From contig CAMVBS010000018.1 in NCBI GenBank assembly GCA_947165785.1, positions 1 to 37,602 on the forward strand: a DNA stretch of 37,602 nucleotides, written 5' to 3'. A model generated the notes under the pieces. That model ran no database searches. It worked only from the letters and a program-made list of their open reading frames with translations, and was not told where the DNA came from. This stretch comes from an uncultured Clostridia bacterium (GTDB taxonomy: Bacteria; Bacillota; Clostridia; Saccharofermentanales; Saccharofermentanaceae). Below, piece after piece: positions 1 through 10,380 of this stretch. Every line of letters begins with the position of its first letter. The first letter of the stretch is position 1. Made by a program: the position numbers and the translations under genes.

Positions 1-324
1 GATCCTTTGTGGGTAGAGGACGACGCCAAGATAAAGGACGTATATGTCTCCGCTTACCGTAAGCTCTTCCCGGGTACTACCAAATCCGATATCAAAGCCT
101 GGAGACTTACAAAGATCAGATATGCAGTTTCCGAGAGATTCCCTGACACGGATCTTACCGAGCCTGCACCGAATGTCTTCATCTGTTCTTCGGCACTCGT
201 TTCCACCAATGCGACTTCTCTTCCGGAGAACCGTATGGACGGTGTTGTAACACTTGCCAACAGGATCTGCGAGAAGATCCTTAATAATGCATCTCAAAGT
301 GAGGAAAAGGTCAATGAGAACTAA
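1..324 (+). CDS. C-terminal part of a probable NAD(P)/FAD-dependent oxidoreductase (5' cut by window)
   Basis: The frame is open from base 1 and stops with TAA at 322-324, so only the last 107 codons are present and the start lies outside the window. The visible end has a basic patch (WRLTKIRYAV), then PNVFICSSALVSTNATSLPENR and a final helix (MDGVVTLANRICEKIL). That layout, a strand leading into 'ICSSA', an 'SLPENRMDG' turn and a closing helix, resembles the C-terminal FAD-contact region of amine-oxidase or protoporphyrinogen-oxidase-like flavoproteins. The N-terminal Rossmann motif that would prove this is missing. The downstream membrane gene starts inside this gene (11-base overlap), so the two are probably translated together, which suggests a role in envelope or glycan metabolism. 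The family call is moderate. Confidence 0.55.
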   Translation, partial: DPLWVEDDAKIKDVYVSAYRKLFPGTTKSDIKAWRLTKIRYAVSERFPDTDLTEPAPNVFICSSALVSTNATSLPENRMDGVVTLANRICEKILNNASQSEEKVNEN

Positions 325-3004
325 TAAGCCGGTCAAGTTCAATTATCTGAAGTTATTGTTGCTTTTGACGCCGCCGATATTCACGTTCCTGTTCTCCATC
401 TGCCTTATGCCGATGGTCGATACTCTGAATGTTACCGTGTGGCACATCGCTCTCATGATCTTCGGATTTGTCGCTCTTCCTCTGACCACCTACATCTTCA
501 AGGATTTCGGAAGCGGCGGATACTTCCTCTCGAAAACAGTCGGTATCCTTTCTATCAGTCTTCTTACCTGGACTTTCACTTATCTCGGAATATGGAGATT
601 CAACAAACTGTTCCTGATAGCAGTGATGCTCGCATTTGCCGTTCTTCTTTACGGCCTCGGGATAACTCGTAAGAGCTTTCTTTCCAAAGTAACCGAGCAG
701 GGCGTCATAACAAAGATGTTGATCGAAGAGTTCGTCTTCGCTTTCGTCTTTGTACTCCTTTGTTTCTTCAAGGGAATGTACCCTGACATCAACGGACAGG
801 AAAAGTTCATGGACTACGGCTTTATCATGTCGATGTTAAGATCCGATAAACTCCCGGCAAATGATATGTGGCTTTCGGGCTGCAAGATCAACTACTACTA
901 TTTCGGTCAGTTCATCTACGCTCTCATCATCAAACTGTTCGGATTCGCACCTCAGTACGGTTACACACTTTCCATGTGTACTGCGATCGCTCTTCCGTTC
1001 GCTTCCGCTTTTACAGTAGGAACAATGCTCATCGAATTTGCAAAGAAGCACGGATTCAACGGACATCCTTGTGCTAAATATATCTGCGGAGTACTTACCG
1101 GTCTTACAACGATCATATTCGGAAACTCTCACTCTTTCTTCTATGATCCTGATTCGCTCGGTAACTCCTTCCTTCAGACAATGAAGTCAAACGGAAAGGA
1201 TGTTGGTGAGATCTCAAGTTTCTTCTATCCTGACAGCACAAGATTCATAGGTCATAACCCTGACGTAAAGGTCGTTGATGCTCTGACGGGAGAGATCATA
1301 AAGGACAGCGATTTTACCATCCACGAATTCCCGTTCTACTCTTACCTTGTAGGAGACCTTCACGCTCACGTTATCTCAATGATGGTAGTCATCCTCGTTA
1401 TCGCTTTGTGCATCGCTCTTCTTTATCAGGTTCAAAGACCGGGGATCTATGAGAAGACCAGATCATCAGTCTTGAACTTTCCGGGAAACGGCAGATCAGT
1501 CTTCAGATTGAGCCAGATCTCTTATAAGAACCTCAGATATGAGTTATCTCTCGTAAAGCTTCCGGGACTTTTTGCAGCAGCGATCCTTCTCGGTATCGCT
1601 CAGATGACGAACTACTGGGATTTCCTGATCTATTTCATCTTCTGTGCAATGGCTTTCCTAGTACTTAACACTGTAAGATCAAAGAGCTTTATCTATCCGT
1701 CGACATTTATCGCATTCGGAACTGACCTTCTCCTGATCCTTACGGTCTATATGGCTTTTTCCGAGCGTGTCCTCGTTCATGTGGGACTTCAGATACTTGT
1801 CCTCATAGTCGGATTCCTGTTCGTCTACCTGTTCCCTTCTGCACTTACAAGGACGTCATTTATGATGAACATCCTGTTTGTCATATCAAATATCGTAGCG
1901 ATCCCGTTCAATATGAACTTCGATATGATCTCCAACAAAGTTGCTCTCGTTAAATCAAGAACGTCTCTGTTCCAGTTCATGATCGTTTGGGGCACTCACC
2001 TTATCATCTGTGCGATATTCATCGTGTTTACGATCATCTCCAAGAACTACATGAGTTCAAGGAAGAAGAACAAGATTTCCGTCGTTCTTTTCGATCAGCC
2101 TTCAGAAGGATATACAAATGTGTTCGCGAAGTTCTTCGGCGAGAGGAACCTCTGCGACATCTTCGTCTGCGGCATCGCGATAACAGGTCTTCTGATGCTT
2201 ATAGCACCTGAGATCATCTATGTCAGAGATATCTATACAAGCGGATATCTGAGAGCAAATACGATGTTCAAGTTTACGTTCGCAGGTTTCATAATGCTCT
2301 CGATCGTGATCGCTTATGCAGTCATCAGACTCTTCTGGTTTGCTTCCAAAAAGGGCGGATACAGTTTCACAGCTTTCTCGCTCGCGATCGTATGTGCCGT
2401 ACTTCTTCTTGTTCCTGCACACTTTACTCTCCTTTCTCTCGAGCAAAGATGCGGAAGCCTTAAGAAGTCCAACTTCAAGACTTTGGATGGTACAGCATAT
2501 ATCGATCATTACACGAGCAGCAATCTCGGAGAAGAACCTCGCGAGGCAGGAAACCTTAAGGGAATTAAGGAGTGCATCGACTGGTTTAACAATAACGTAG
2601 AAGGAAGCCACGTCATCTGCGAAGCATACGGCTACTCTTACACGGACAACAATATCATCTCTTCATATACAGGACTTCCTACTGTCTTCGGCTGGTATAC
2701 TCATGAGCAGCTCTGGCGTTTCCACGGTATCGTTGACGAAGAAAAGGACATTCTCGTGTCTGATCCTGAAAAGGATGTTAACGAGCTTTACATCAATCCG
2801 AGACACAATGATATCAACATTATCTACACAAGCAGCGATGCGAATGAAGTAATCTCCGTTCTTGCAAAGTACAACGTCGAGTATATCGTTGACGGACCGT
2901 TTGAACAGCAGCTCTACGGCGGTTATGACAACATGGATACGTTCAACCAGATCTCTAAGCTCGTTTATGACAAAGACGGAGTTAAGGTTTACAAAGTACG
3001 CTGA
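314..3004 (+). CDS. DUF2298 (YYY-motif) polytopic membrane protein
   Basis: This 896-residue protein has many hydrophobic segments. It carries the hallmarks of the DUF2298/'YYY' family: an EKFMDYGF segment followed by LPANDMW near residue 180, the NYYYFGQF motif at about 193-200, and a HEFPFYSYLVGDLHAHVISM segment further on. The family is known from archaea, Chloroflexi and some Clostridia. It has a GT-C-like membrane organisation but no firmly assigned reaction; a lipid-linked sugar transferase role is an inference. I chose the ATG at 314 because GAGGAAAAGG precedes it and the protein then begins with a basic stretch and a membrane segment. A longer reading from 254 would overlap the upstream gene for no gain. 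The C-terminal ~170 residues look extracytoplasmic and contain an EAYGYSYTDNN stretch. The stop abuts the stop of the convergent permease gene with no spacer. Confidence 0.85.
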   Translation: MRTNKPVKFNYLKLLLLLTPPIFTFLFSICLMPMVDTLNVTVWHIALMIFGFVALPLTTYIFKDFGSGGYFLSKTVGILSISLLTWTFTYLGIWRFNKLFLIAVMLAFAVLLYGLGITRKSFLSKVTEQGVITKMLIEEFVFAFVFVLLCFFKGMYPDINGQEKFMDYGFIMSMLRSDKLPANDMWLSGCKINYYYFGQFIYALIIKLFGFAPQYGYTLSMCTAIALPFASAFTVGTMLIEFAKKHGFNGHPCAKYICGVLTGLTTIIFGNSHSFFYDPDSLGNSFLQTMKSNGKDVGEISSFFYPDSTRFIGHNPDVKVVDALTGEIIKDSDFTIHEFPFYSYLVGDLHAHVISMMVVILVIALCIALLYQVQRPGIYEKTRSSVLNFPGNGRSVFRLSQISYKNLRYELSLVKLPGLFAAAILLGIAQMTNYWDFLIYFIFCAMAFLVLNTVRSKSFIYPSTFIAFGTDLLLILTVYMAFSERVLVHVGLQILVLIVGFLFVYLFPSALTRTSFMMNILFVISNIVAIPFNMNFDMISNKVALVKSRTSLFQFMIVWGTHLIICAIFIVFTIISKNYMSSRKKNKISVVLFDQPSEGYTNVFAKFFGERNLCDIFVCGIAITGLLMLIAPEIIYVRDIYTSGYLRANTMFKFTFAGFIMLSIVIAYAVIRLFWFASKKGGYSFTAFSLAIVCAVLLLVPAHFTLLSLEQRCGSLKKSNFKTLDGTAYIDHYTSSNLGEEPREAGNLKGIKECIDWFNNNVEGSHVICEAYGYSYTDNNIISSYTGLPTVFGWYTHEQLWRFHGIVDEEKDILVSDPEKDVNELYINPRHNDINIIYTSSDANEVISVLAKYNVEYIVDGPFEQQLYGGYDNMDTFNQISKLVYDKDGVKVYKVR

Positions 3005-6000
3005 TCACTCGATACTCTTAAGCGATTCAGCCATATCTATCCTGTCGATCTTGCGGAGCATAACAAGATCCACGATGATCGAGAACAGGAATACAGTCAA
3101 AAGCGAGAATACATAGCTCTGCGGCAAGATGAGGACCTTGTAAGTTACGAGGTCCATCTTTATCTGTGAGATAACGAATGAATGCAAAAGGATGCCCAGA
3201 GGGATTCCGACTACAAAGCCCAAAAAGACGAGTATGAAATTCTCACGGAATACATATCCTCCCGTCTCTCGCCTGTTAAATCCGAGGACCTTCAAAGTAG
3301 CGATCTCCCTGATCCTTTCCGTAATGTTTATGTTATTGAGATTAAAAAGGACAATGAACGCGAGAAGAGCCGCGCAGCCGATTACAAGGATAACCACGTA
3401 ATTCAGCTGTTCCATCGTCTCGCCGAATGTCTTCCTGCTTTCTGCCGTGACATTCCAAGCCTTGGATATGTCGTTTTTCCCGATAAAGGAACCGTACTCA
3501 TATGACTTATCATCCGGCACGCGGTAGAATGCCGTATTAACCTTATATTCCTCCTCGAAAACGTCAGCATACGTCTCAGCGTTTATGATCGCATAATGGT
3601 ATACATAATTCTCGAAAATATACTCAATCTTGAGCGTAAACGTCTTACCTTCATCACCATATTCGAAGGTTATGTCATCACCGACCTTAAGCTTATTGCT
3701 GTCAGCGAGCTTACTTGTTATTCCGACGCAGCCGTTCGAAGGAAGCTCATAGTTCTTCCCTTCAAAATGAGGTCTTATAAAATTAGTCAATGAAGGATCT
3801 GATGTCGAGATAAGTTCAACGTTACGGATCGCTTCCTTGCTGTTATGCTTGATGTTCGTATTGTTTACAAGGACCTGCTCAGCATTAACACCCAAGGACT
3901 TATTTGCATCATTAAAAAGCTCGTTCATCTCCGATACCTTAACGTCATCATCAAACGTCACGGAGACATCATAGGTCATGATCTCGTCGTACTGGAAATT
4001 AATAAGATTATCAATGGAATCCTTAAGACCGAATCCGGTTATAACGAGCGCCGTACAACCCGCGATACCGACGATCATCATCCACATCCTCTTTTTGAAC
4101 CTGAATACGTTACGTGCAGAGACCTTGTGAAGGAACTTAAGTCTCTTCCACAAAGGCTCGATCCTCTCAAGAAGGATCCTCTTTCCTGACTGCGGAGCCT
4201 TAGGACGGACAAGTTCGGCAGGCTCTTCGGTAAACTCGCCGATACACGTGACGATAGTTACTCCTACAGAGCAAAGAAGCGACACGAACAAAGAGATCGC
4301 GAGGATGAGATAATCGATCTTGAACGTGATCGGAGCAAAGCCGTACATCATCTCATAGACTTTCCAGATAACATAAGGGAAAAGCCTGGTTCCGCCCATA
4401 AAGCCTCCGACACAGCCGATTACAGCTGCAAGGCCGGAGTAGATTACGTACTTCATGACTATGGCAGTCTTTGTATATCCGAGAGACCTCATGGTGCCTA
4501 TCTGAACACGCTCATCCGCTACCATGCGCTGCATCGTCGTAGAACATACAAGCGCCGCGATGGCAAAGAAGAACAACGGGAATACTTCCGCCATTCCGTC
4601 TACGATCTTCGCATCGTTTTCAAAGCACACATATCCCACGTTGGTATCGCGCTTAAGAACATATACATCAGGATCCTCAAGTGATTCGATCTGAACCTTA
4701 TAGTGCCCCAGGAGTCTTGAAGCAGATGCTGCATTCATGGCAAGATCAGATTTGGCATAATCAAGTTCGAACTGACCGTCATGGAAATCCGTAAGTCCGT
4801 CTTCATATTCCTTCTTGGCATTTTCCAGTTCCTCAGTTCCCTCTTCATAATCCTGAAGTCCTTTACTGAGCTGGGATCTGCCTTCGTTATAGTCATCAAC
4901 ATACGACTCATACTGAGCCTTCTGAGCAAGAAACTCCTCATACGCCTCATCATAAGCTGCAAGGCCTTCCTGATACGCCGTTTCCGCTTCTTCGATCGAA
5001 GTTATATTAGCGACAACCTCATCGTACTGAGCCTTTACATCCGGGTAATTCGTATCGATAAGCGTAACTGCATCCACGATCTGCTGAAGGCCTTCTTCAG
5101 TAAGATCCGGGGCACCTGCCTCAAGTCCCAGCCTGTATGCTTCCTCATTCTCGACAAGCACCGCGCGCTGATCTTCCATCTCGGTAAGCGCAGCACTCAA
5201 TTGGTCTCTGGCGGCATAAAGATCCGGAAGAAGAGGCCTTACCTCATCGAGCTTCGTATTGGCATCGTCAAGTTCTTTCTTCTTCTCGTCAAACGTTTCC
5301 TGAGCTTCTTCTATCTTAAGACCGTTGGCCTCGAGTTCGAGCTTTGCCGCATCGAGCTGCTCATCAGATGACTCGAGTTTTTCCGATGCATCGGCAAGCT
5401 CCGTCTCACCGTCTTCGATCTGAGTCTTGGCATCCTTTAACGTATCCCTTGCTTCATCGATGTCTTTTTGAGCCTTATCGATCTCTTCCCATGCATCATC
5501 AAGAGTGTCCTTATATTCCTTAAGGCCATCCTCATAATCCTTTTTTGCGTCGTTCACGAGGTCATCGAATCTCGCGTTTATGACATCTTCGGTCTTGCTT
5601 TTGATCGTATCCTCAAAGGCATCAACATTATCCTCATACTTATCGGAATATGTCTCGAGATCACTGTTAAGCTTAACGAATGCTTCGGTATAATACTCGA
5701 AGTCCATGCCGTCCTTCTGAACGAAAACAAAATAATTTATGGAACCGCCTCCGACATCAGTCGTACCTTTCTGAAAGTTCAGATAGTAAGGCGTTCTTAC
5801 TCTTCCCACGATCTTATATTCTTCATATGCAAAACCGTCACTGCCCTCGACGACGAGCTTATCTCCGATAAAGGAACTGTCACATGCATAAGCATCGATA
5901 ACGACTTCATCCGGAGCAGACGGCAACCGTCCTTCCTCGAGTTCAAGGATATTTACGCCTTCGGTTATCGTGTGAAATCTTACTACATCTATGATCTCAT

Positions 6001-6316
6001 CCTTCTGTGTATTTCCTGCTCGAAAACGTGAAGCAAGCGTATCGGCGAAGAATGCCCCTTCACATGCTCTTACCCCTTCGGTTGTCTTTATCTTATCGAT
6101 GTCCTCATCAGTAAAACCGATAGTCGATATAAGTCTGTAATCAAAGAGAGCATGATCTCTTATGTACTTATTACCCGTCAGCATAAAGGAAGGCATGGTA
6201 ACTTTAAGTCCGGAGAAAAAACCGACTCCGAGCGCAATGATCGAGAGTATCGCTACAAATCTTACGATACTTCCCTTTATGCTCCTGAAAACGACCTTCC
6301 AATAGCTGATATTCAT
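3005..6316 (-). CDS. FtsX-type ABC transporter permease with a long extracytoplasmic coiled coil
   Basis: This 1103-residue permease has two FtsX-like halves. A first membrane helix lies at about 18-38 and a cluster of three at about 577-692; further segments lie near 746-766, 972-994, 1022-1045 and 1065-1088. The typical cytoplasmic loop occurs twice, as VQIGTMRSLGY (about 605-615) and IREIATLKVLGF (about 1002-1013). Between the first helix and the first cluster sits a globular part (about 40-210), then about 300 residues rich in Glu, Asp, Lys and Leu heptads (about 210-525), which read as a coiled coil outside the membrane. Such permeases (MacB/YtrF-like) work with a LolD-type ATPase and usually act in mechanical export or envelope remodelling, not bulk import. 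The ATPase gene ends 3 bases upstream, and the transglutaminase-like gene precedes that. Substrate unknown. Confidence 0.9.
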   Translation of the reverse strand: MNISYWKVVFRSIKGSIVRFVAILSIIALGVGFFSGLKVTMPSFMLTGNKYIRDHALFDYRLISTIGFTDEDIDKIKTTEGVRACEGAFFADTLASRFRAGNTQKDEIIDVVRFHTITEGVNILELEEGRLPSAPDEVVIDAYACDSSFIGDKLVVEGSDGFAYEEYKIVGRVRTPYYLNFQKGTTDVGGGSINYFVFVQKDGMDFEYYTEAFVKLNSDLETYSDKYEDNVDAFEDTIKSKTEDVINARFDDLVNDAKKDYEDGLKEYKDTLDDAWEEIDKAQKDIDEARDTLKDAKTQIEDGETELADASEKLESSDEQLDAAKLELEANGLKIEEAQETFDEKKKELDDANTKLDEVRPLLPDLYAARDQLSAALTEMEDQRAVLVENEEAYRLGLEAGAPDLTEEGLQQIVDAVTLIDTNYPDVKAQYDEVVANITSIEEAETAYQEGLAAYDEAYEEFLAQKAQYESYVDDYNEGRSQLSKGLQDYEEGTEELENAKKEYEDGLTDFHDGQFELDYAKSDLAMNAASASRLLGHYKVQIESLEDPDVYVLKRDTNVGYVCFENDAKIVDGMAEVFPLFFFAIAALVCSTTMQRMVADERVQIGTMRSLGYTKTAIVMKYVIYSGLAAVIGCVGGFMGGTRLFPYVIWKVYEMMYGFAPITFKIDYLILAISLFVSLLCSVGVTIVTCIGEFTEEPAELVRPKAPQSGKRILLERIEPLWKRLKFLHKVSARNVFRFKKRMWMMIVGIAGCTALVITGFGLKDSIDNLINFQYDEIMTYDVSVTFDDDVKVSEMNELFNDANKSLGVNAEQVLVNNTNIKHNSKEAIRNVELISTSDPSLTNFIRPHFEGKNYELPSNGCVGITSKLADSNKLKVGDDITFEYGDEGKTFTLKIEYIFENYVYHYAIINAETYADVFEEEYKVNTAFYRVPDDKSYEYGSFIGKNDISKAWNVTAESRKTFGETMEQLNYVVILVIGCAALLAFIVLFNLNNINITERIREIATLKVLGFNRRETGGYVFRENFILVFLGFVVGIPLGILLHSFVISQIKMDLVTYKVLILPQSYVFSLLTVFLFSIIVDLVMLRKIDRIDMAESLKSIE

Positions 6317-6319
6317 AGA

Positions 6320-7021
6320 TCACCACTCGATGGCATCGACCGGGACCGGATTCTCGTTTACAACGTTGCTTTCAACTTTTCCGCTCTTAAGTCTTATGAC
6401 TCTGTCTGCCATCGCGGTAAGTGCCGAGTTATGCGTAATGATGACGACCGTCATTCCCTTGCCTATACAGAGTTTTTGAAGAAGTCTTAATATCGCTTTA
6501 CCCGTCTGATAGTCAAGAGCTCCCGTAGGCTCATCACACAAAAGGAGCTTCGGATTTTTTGCAATGGCTCTCGCGATGGCAACACGCTGCTGCTCGCCGC
6601 CCGAAAGCTGAGCCGGGAAATTCTTCATTCGGTCAGACAATCCGACCTCGGCAAGGATCTTTTCAGGCTCCATGGGATCTTTGACGAGCTGAGACGCCAT
6701 CTCAACGTTTTCGACGGCGGTCAGATTAGGTATCAGATTATAGAACTGAAATACAAATCCGATGTCGTTTCTTCTGTATAGGGCAAGATCCTTGTCACTT
6801 AATGACGAGATCTCCCTTCCGTCCAGAAAGACATTTCCCTTGGTAAGCTTATCCATTCCGCCCATGATATTAAGGAGCGTGGTCTTTCCCGCACCGGATT
6901 GGCCGAGTATTACGCACAGCTCACCTTTTTCGATATAAAAATCGGCGCCGTTGAGGGCATTAACCTCAACGTCACCGGTCTTGTATGTTTTTCTTACATC
7001 ACGAAATTCAATATATGACAT
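6320..7021 (-). CDS. ABC transporter ATP-binding protein (LolD/MacB type)
   Basis: This 233-residue ATPase is complete. It shows Walker A GQSGAGKT (40-47), Q-loop FQF (91-93), signature LSGGEQQR (139-146), Walker [13 protein letters not shown] (159-170) and the switch His (H197 in IITHN). The 'DEPTGALD' form and the length are typical of ATPases paired with FtsX-like permeases (LolD, MacB, YtrE). It hydrolyses ATP on the cytoplasmic face to drive the neighbouring 1103-residue permease. Three bases separate it from the genes on each side, and its own ribosome site is weak, so translation is probably coupled. The substrate cannot be read from the ATPase. Confidence 0.95.
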   Translation of the reverse strand: MSYIEFRDVRKTYKTGDVEVNALNGADFYIEKGELCVILGQSGAGKTTLLNIMGGMDKLTKGNVFLDGREISSLSDKDLALYRRNDIGFVFQFYNLIPNLTAVENVEMASQLVKDPMEPEKILAEVGLSDRMKNFPAQLSGGEQQRVAIARAIAKNPKLLLCDEPTGALDYQTGKAILRLLQKLCIGKGMTVVIITHNSALTAMADRVIRLKSGKVESNVVNENPVPVDAIEW

Positions 7022-7024
7022 AGA

Positions 7025-8581
7025 TCACTCGTCTCTTGCGATTACTCTTACAGGCCTTAAAAGATAGCCGTCAAAGCTTATGTTCTTCTTGCTCTTTATA
7101 TCGAGAATAAGTCTCGGACATGAATCAAAGGCATACATATCGATCCTGGTACCGTCAGGAACATATATATAAGCAAGTTTGTCATCATACATGAACGCAC
7201 CCTCACCTATAAACGACAGATCTTCAGGAAGATATACATATTCAAGATCCTCGCAACTTGCAAGACCGCTTGCTCCGATAGACGTCAAAGTATCAGGAAA
7301 GATTATTATCCTTAACTGATCGCAGTTTGAAAGTCCGCTCTCACCGATGGATGTTATCTTCGAATCCTCATCGAAAACAAGTTCAAAGATATCATGCGCG
7401 GCAGCAGGCAGGATCAGCTCACCTGAACCTGATATGGTGCATACTCCGTTCTCATCGATGGAATATGTAGCACTTGGTCCGCAGCCTCCCTGCTTAGGAA
7501 TGGAGTGCGAGAAATCCGCATTCTGTACGATATGTGAGTAGGAAACAGACTCCAAAGGTATAAGGAACCAGTCTCTTCTGGATTCACCCGGAGTAAGCGT
7601 TCCCTTGTCATAGGTATTGAACATATCCCACGTAGGATCCAATGTAAGCCACTTACCGTCAAGATAAACAACTGCCCAGGCATGGTTCTCTGTTTCAAAT
7701 TCTTTCATCTCTCCGATCATCCAAAGATCAGCAGGTGCTGAAGCAAAACCGTATACCTCGGTAGCAGGTATTCCGCATACTCGGCAAAGAGCAACGAACA
7801 CATTGGAGAAGCCTTCACATACCGATATCTTTCTTCTTAAGAGAGTAAGGACATCATCGGAATATCCGACATCGTTATCATAATCGAGCTGTTCCATGTC
7901 ATAGTAGAAAGTATCGACGATCATGGAGTAGATGGCATATACCTTCTCATAATCAGTCGTGCATCCCTTGGTGATCTCTTCAGCGATCCTTTGGACATCA
8001 TCATTATCGATCTCGATGTCTATCTGTCCCTTTGTAAATGATTCATACGGATCACCGAACTGATCAAGTTTGAGCATCCTTGACTTGTTCTGCTGATACA
8101 TGGCAGGCTCGATAAAGAATACACCTTCATCACCACGTGATATCTCGACCATCTCATCGAGCATTTCCCTGTCGGAGAACGTAATGAGGGTTGAAAGAAG
8201 ATACGGTTCGTTTTCTTTAAGAGTGGAACCGTCGAGCTCAACGGAACCCGTTCCGCTTTCCTGCTTTACCTTACCCTGAGTCATCTCATCGATGATGAGG
8301 ATATCGACATCGGAGACGGCTCCTGTCGTTGTAGCTATGAGGCTGTTGCCTTCCACCGATAAAGTTACGGATTCACCGGGTGCTCCGTAGTAAGTAAAAG
8401 ACGTATAGGAAGCCTCGTGTTTTGACGGATCAAAATCAGGATCAGGAAGAGCAGGAGCCATGTAAGGAGCGGCTGCTCTTATCTCGTGTCCCGGTCTTGA
8501 AACATTATAGTCTTTGGGACCGACGCCGATCCCAAAGACTATAGATGTGCACAATGCAAATGATAATACCTGTTTGATCAT
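7025..8581 (-). CDS. Exported transglutaminase-like protein with BspA-type leucine-rich repeats
   Basis: This 518-residue protein has a short N-terminal hydrophobic segment (about 4-21) consistent with a signal peptide; no lipobox is seen. A transglutaminase-like core follows, with a likely catalytic triad of C255 (in SVCEGFSN), H300 (in ETENHAW) and D315 (in LTLDPTWD). From about 370 there is a short linker and then LRR_5/BspA-like repeats (ITSIGESGLSNCDQL, LTSIGASGLASCEDL, LSFIGEGAFMYDDKL). Proteins of this build in Clostridia are surface or secreted; the core may be a peptidase or a cross-linking enzyme. AAGGA stands 9 bases before the ATG. It lies 19 bases after proS and 3 before the ABC ATPase, which places an extracellular thiol enzyme in the same transcript as an FtsX-type transporter. 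It may process or be exported by that system, which is inference. Confidence 0.85.
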   Translation of the reverse strand: MIKQVLSFALCTSIVFGIGVGPKDYNVSRPGHEIRAAAPYMAPALPDPDFDPSKHEASYTSFTYYGAPGESVTLSVEGNSLIATTTGAVSDVDILIIDEMTQGKVKQESGTGSVELDGSTLKENEPYLLSTLITFSDREMLDEMVEISRGDEGVFFIEPAMYQQNKSRMLKLDQFGDPYESFTKGQIDIEIDNDDVQRIAEEITKGCTTDYEKVYAIYSMIVDTFYYDMEQLDYDNDVGYSDDVLTLLRRKISVCEGFSNVFVALCRVCGIPATEVYGFASAPADLWMIGEMKEFETENHAWAVVYLDGKWLTLDPTWDMFNTYDKGTLTPGESRRDWFLIPLESVSYSHIVQNADFSHSIPKQGGCGPSATYSIDENGVCTISGSGELILPAAAHDIFELVFDEDSKITSIGESGLSNCDQLRIIIFPDTLTSIGASGLASCEDLEYVYLPEDLSFIGEGAFMYDDKLAYIYVPDGTRIDMYAFDSCPRLILDIKSKKNISFDGYLLRPVRVIARDE

Positions 8582-8600
8582 ATCCCGTTATTCCTTATTC

Positions 8601-10298
8601 TCACTTGTACTCAACAGCAGCCTTGATAGCATCTTCAACGCTAAGCTCTACTGTCTCGCCTGTAGCTCTGTACTTAACTTCCACGATACCCTCAGCAGCT
8701 CTTCTGCCGACAGTGATCCTTACAGGGATACCGATAAGATCGCTGTCCTTGAACTTAACGCCCGGGCGCTCGTTTCTGTCATCGATAAGAACATCGATAC
8801 CTGCATCGAGGAGCTTATCATAGATGCTCTCGGCAAGGTTCATGCACTCTTCGTCAACTACCTTGGTAGGTACGACAACAGCCTTGTAAGGAGCAACCTC
8901 AGCAGGCCACTTGATACCGTCTTCGTCGTTATACTGCTCGATAACCGCAGCAAGTGTTCTTCCTACACCGATACCGTAGCATCCCATGATCATCGGGTTT
9001 TCCTTACCGTCCTTGTCAAGGTATACACAGTTCAAAGCCTTGGAATACTTGGTGCCGAGCTTAAAGATATGTCCTACCTCAACGCCTCTGCACATAGCAA
9101 GCGGCTTACCGCACTTAGGGCACTTGTCACCTTCAACTACGTTTCTTACGTCAGCGACCTTTGTAGCCTCAAAGTCTCTTCCGTAGTTTACGTTCTTAAA
9201 GTGGTAATCTGTCTCATTAGCACCTACGATGAAGTTCTCCATTGCAAGCACTTCAGGATCGACGATAAGATCGATCTTCTCCTTAAGATCGATAGGACCT
9301 GCAAAACCAACCTTGGCACCTGTGATCCTCTCTACATCATCGAAAGCGGCAAGGTTCATCTCTGTTGCATCATAAAGGTTGCCGAGCTTGGTCTCGTTGA
9401 TCTCACGATCGCCTCTTACCATTACTGCAACGATCTTGCCGTCAATATCATAAAGGATAGTCTTTACGAAGCTCTTAGGATCGGAATCCATGAATCCCAT
9501 GAGTTCTTCGATCGTCTTAACGTTAGGAGTATGGATCTTCTCAACTTCCTTCATCTCGAAGTCCTTAGCAGGCTCCGGTGCGATAGTGGAAGCCTTCTCT
9601 TCGTTAGCTGCATAAGAACACTCTGTGCAGTAGCAGATAGCGTCTTCACCGACTACGCTCTTGACCATGAACTCCTGAGAACCGGAACCGCCCATGGCAC
9701 CTGAGTCAGCATCAACGATGATGTAATCAAGTCCGAGCCTGTCGAAGATCCTGCAGTATGCCTTGTACATTGTCTGATAAGAAACATCAAGACCAGCCTC
9801 ATCCACATCGAAGGAATAAGCATCCTTCATAACGAACTCACGAGCACGCATTACGCCGAATCTCGGACGCTTCTCATCACGATACTTGTGCTGGATCTGA
9901 TAAAGTGTAACAGGAAGCTGCTTGTAAGATCTGATAGTGTCTCTTACGGCCTCGGTAAAAGGTTCCTCGTGCGTAGGACCGAGACAGAACTGACGTCCGC
10001 CTCTGTCGAGAAGTCTGAACATCTCAGGACCGAACTTATCCCATCTGCCTGATGCCTGATAAACTTCTGCAGGAAGGACTGCAGGCATGATGAGCTCCTG
10101 AGCTCCTGCTCTGTCCATCTCTTCCCTGACGACTCTTTCCACATTTCTGTATGCTTTATAACCTACAGGCATGAAAGAATAGATACCGGATGCGACCTTA
10201 CGCATCAAACCTGCTCTGAGCATGAGCTGATGAGAAGGTATCTCCGCATCGGAAGGAATCTCTCTCTGGGTTGCCATAAATAACTTAGAAACTCGCAT
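8601..10298 (-). CDS. proS: Proline-tRNA ligase, bacterial type
   Basis: This 565-residue class II synthetase attaches proline to tRNA-Pro in the cytoplasm. The length fits the bacterial form with the editing insertion between motifs 2 and 3. The N-terminal part has [17 protein letters not shown] and the conserved [11 protein letters not shown]. Motif 2 is seen as [17 protein letters not shown], motif 3 as [17 protein letters not shown]. The middle insertion contains two Cys pairs (YCTEC at about 224 and [11 protein letters not shown] near 390). GGAG stands 6 bases before the ATG, and a promoter lies just upstream. The gene is followed after 19 bases by the transglutaminase-like gene and then the ABC genes, an unusual partner set for a housekeeping synthetase. 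Confidence 0.97.
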   Translation of the reverse strand: MRVSKLFMATQREIPSDAEIPSHQLMLRAGLMRKVASGIYSFMPVGYKAYRNVERVVREEMDRAGAQELIMPAVLPAEVYQASGRWDKFGPEMFRLLDRGGRQFCLGPTHEEPFTEAVRDTIRSYKQLPVTLYQIQHKYRDEKRPRFGVMRAREFVMKDAYSFDVDEAGLDVSYQTMYKAYCRIFDRLGLDYIIVDADSGAMGGSGSQEFMVKSVVGEDAICYCTECSYAANEEKASTIAPEPAKDFEMKEVEKIHTPNVKTIEELMGFMDSDPKSFVKTILYDIDGKIVAVMVRGDREINETKLGNLYDATEMNLAAFDDVERITGAKVGFAGPIDLKEKIDLIVDPEVLAMENFIVGANETDYHFKNVNYGRDFEATKVADVRNVVEGDKCPKCGKPLAMCRGVEVGHIFKLGTKYSKALNCVYLDKDGKENPMIMGCYGIGVGRTLAAVIEQYNDEDGIKWPAEVAPYKAVVVPTKVVDEECMNLAESIYDKLLDAGIDVLIDDRNERPGVKFKDSDLIGIPVRITVGRRAAEGIVEVKYRATGETVELSVEDAIKAAVEYK

Positions 10299-10351
10299 AT
10301 CGATCTCCTGACTATATATATTATATTTTTATTAACAAATAAGCACTCTCT

Positions 10352-10380
10352 AGTATAATTGCACGGCTCGGATTTTGCAA
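10352..10380 (-). promoter_or_regulatory. Promoter upstream of proS
   Basis: On the minus strand, TTGCAA (10380-10375), a 17-base spacer and TATACT (10357-10352) form a good vegetative promoter about 50 bases before the proS start. The -35 lies inside a small inverted repeat, TTTGCA-AA-TGCAAA (10374-10387). There is no room for a T-box leader, which often precedes synthetase genes in this phylum. Confidence 0.6.

Noticed and set aside
8514..9704. 396-codon open frame on the plus strand opposite proS
   Set aside because: It lies antisense to a clear synthetase gene, has no ribosome site or recognisable domain, and its composition is that of a codon-bias shadow.
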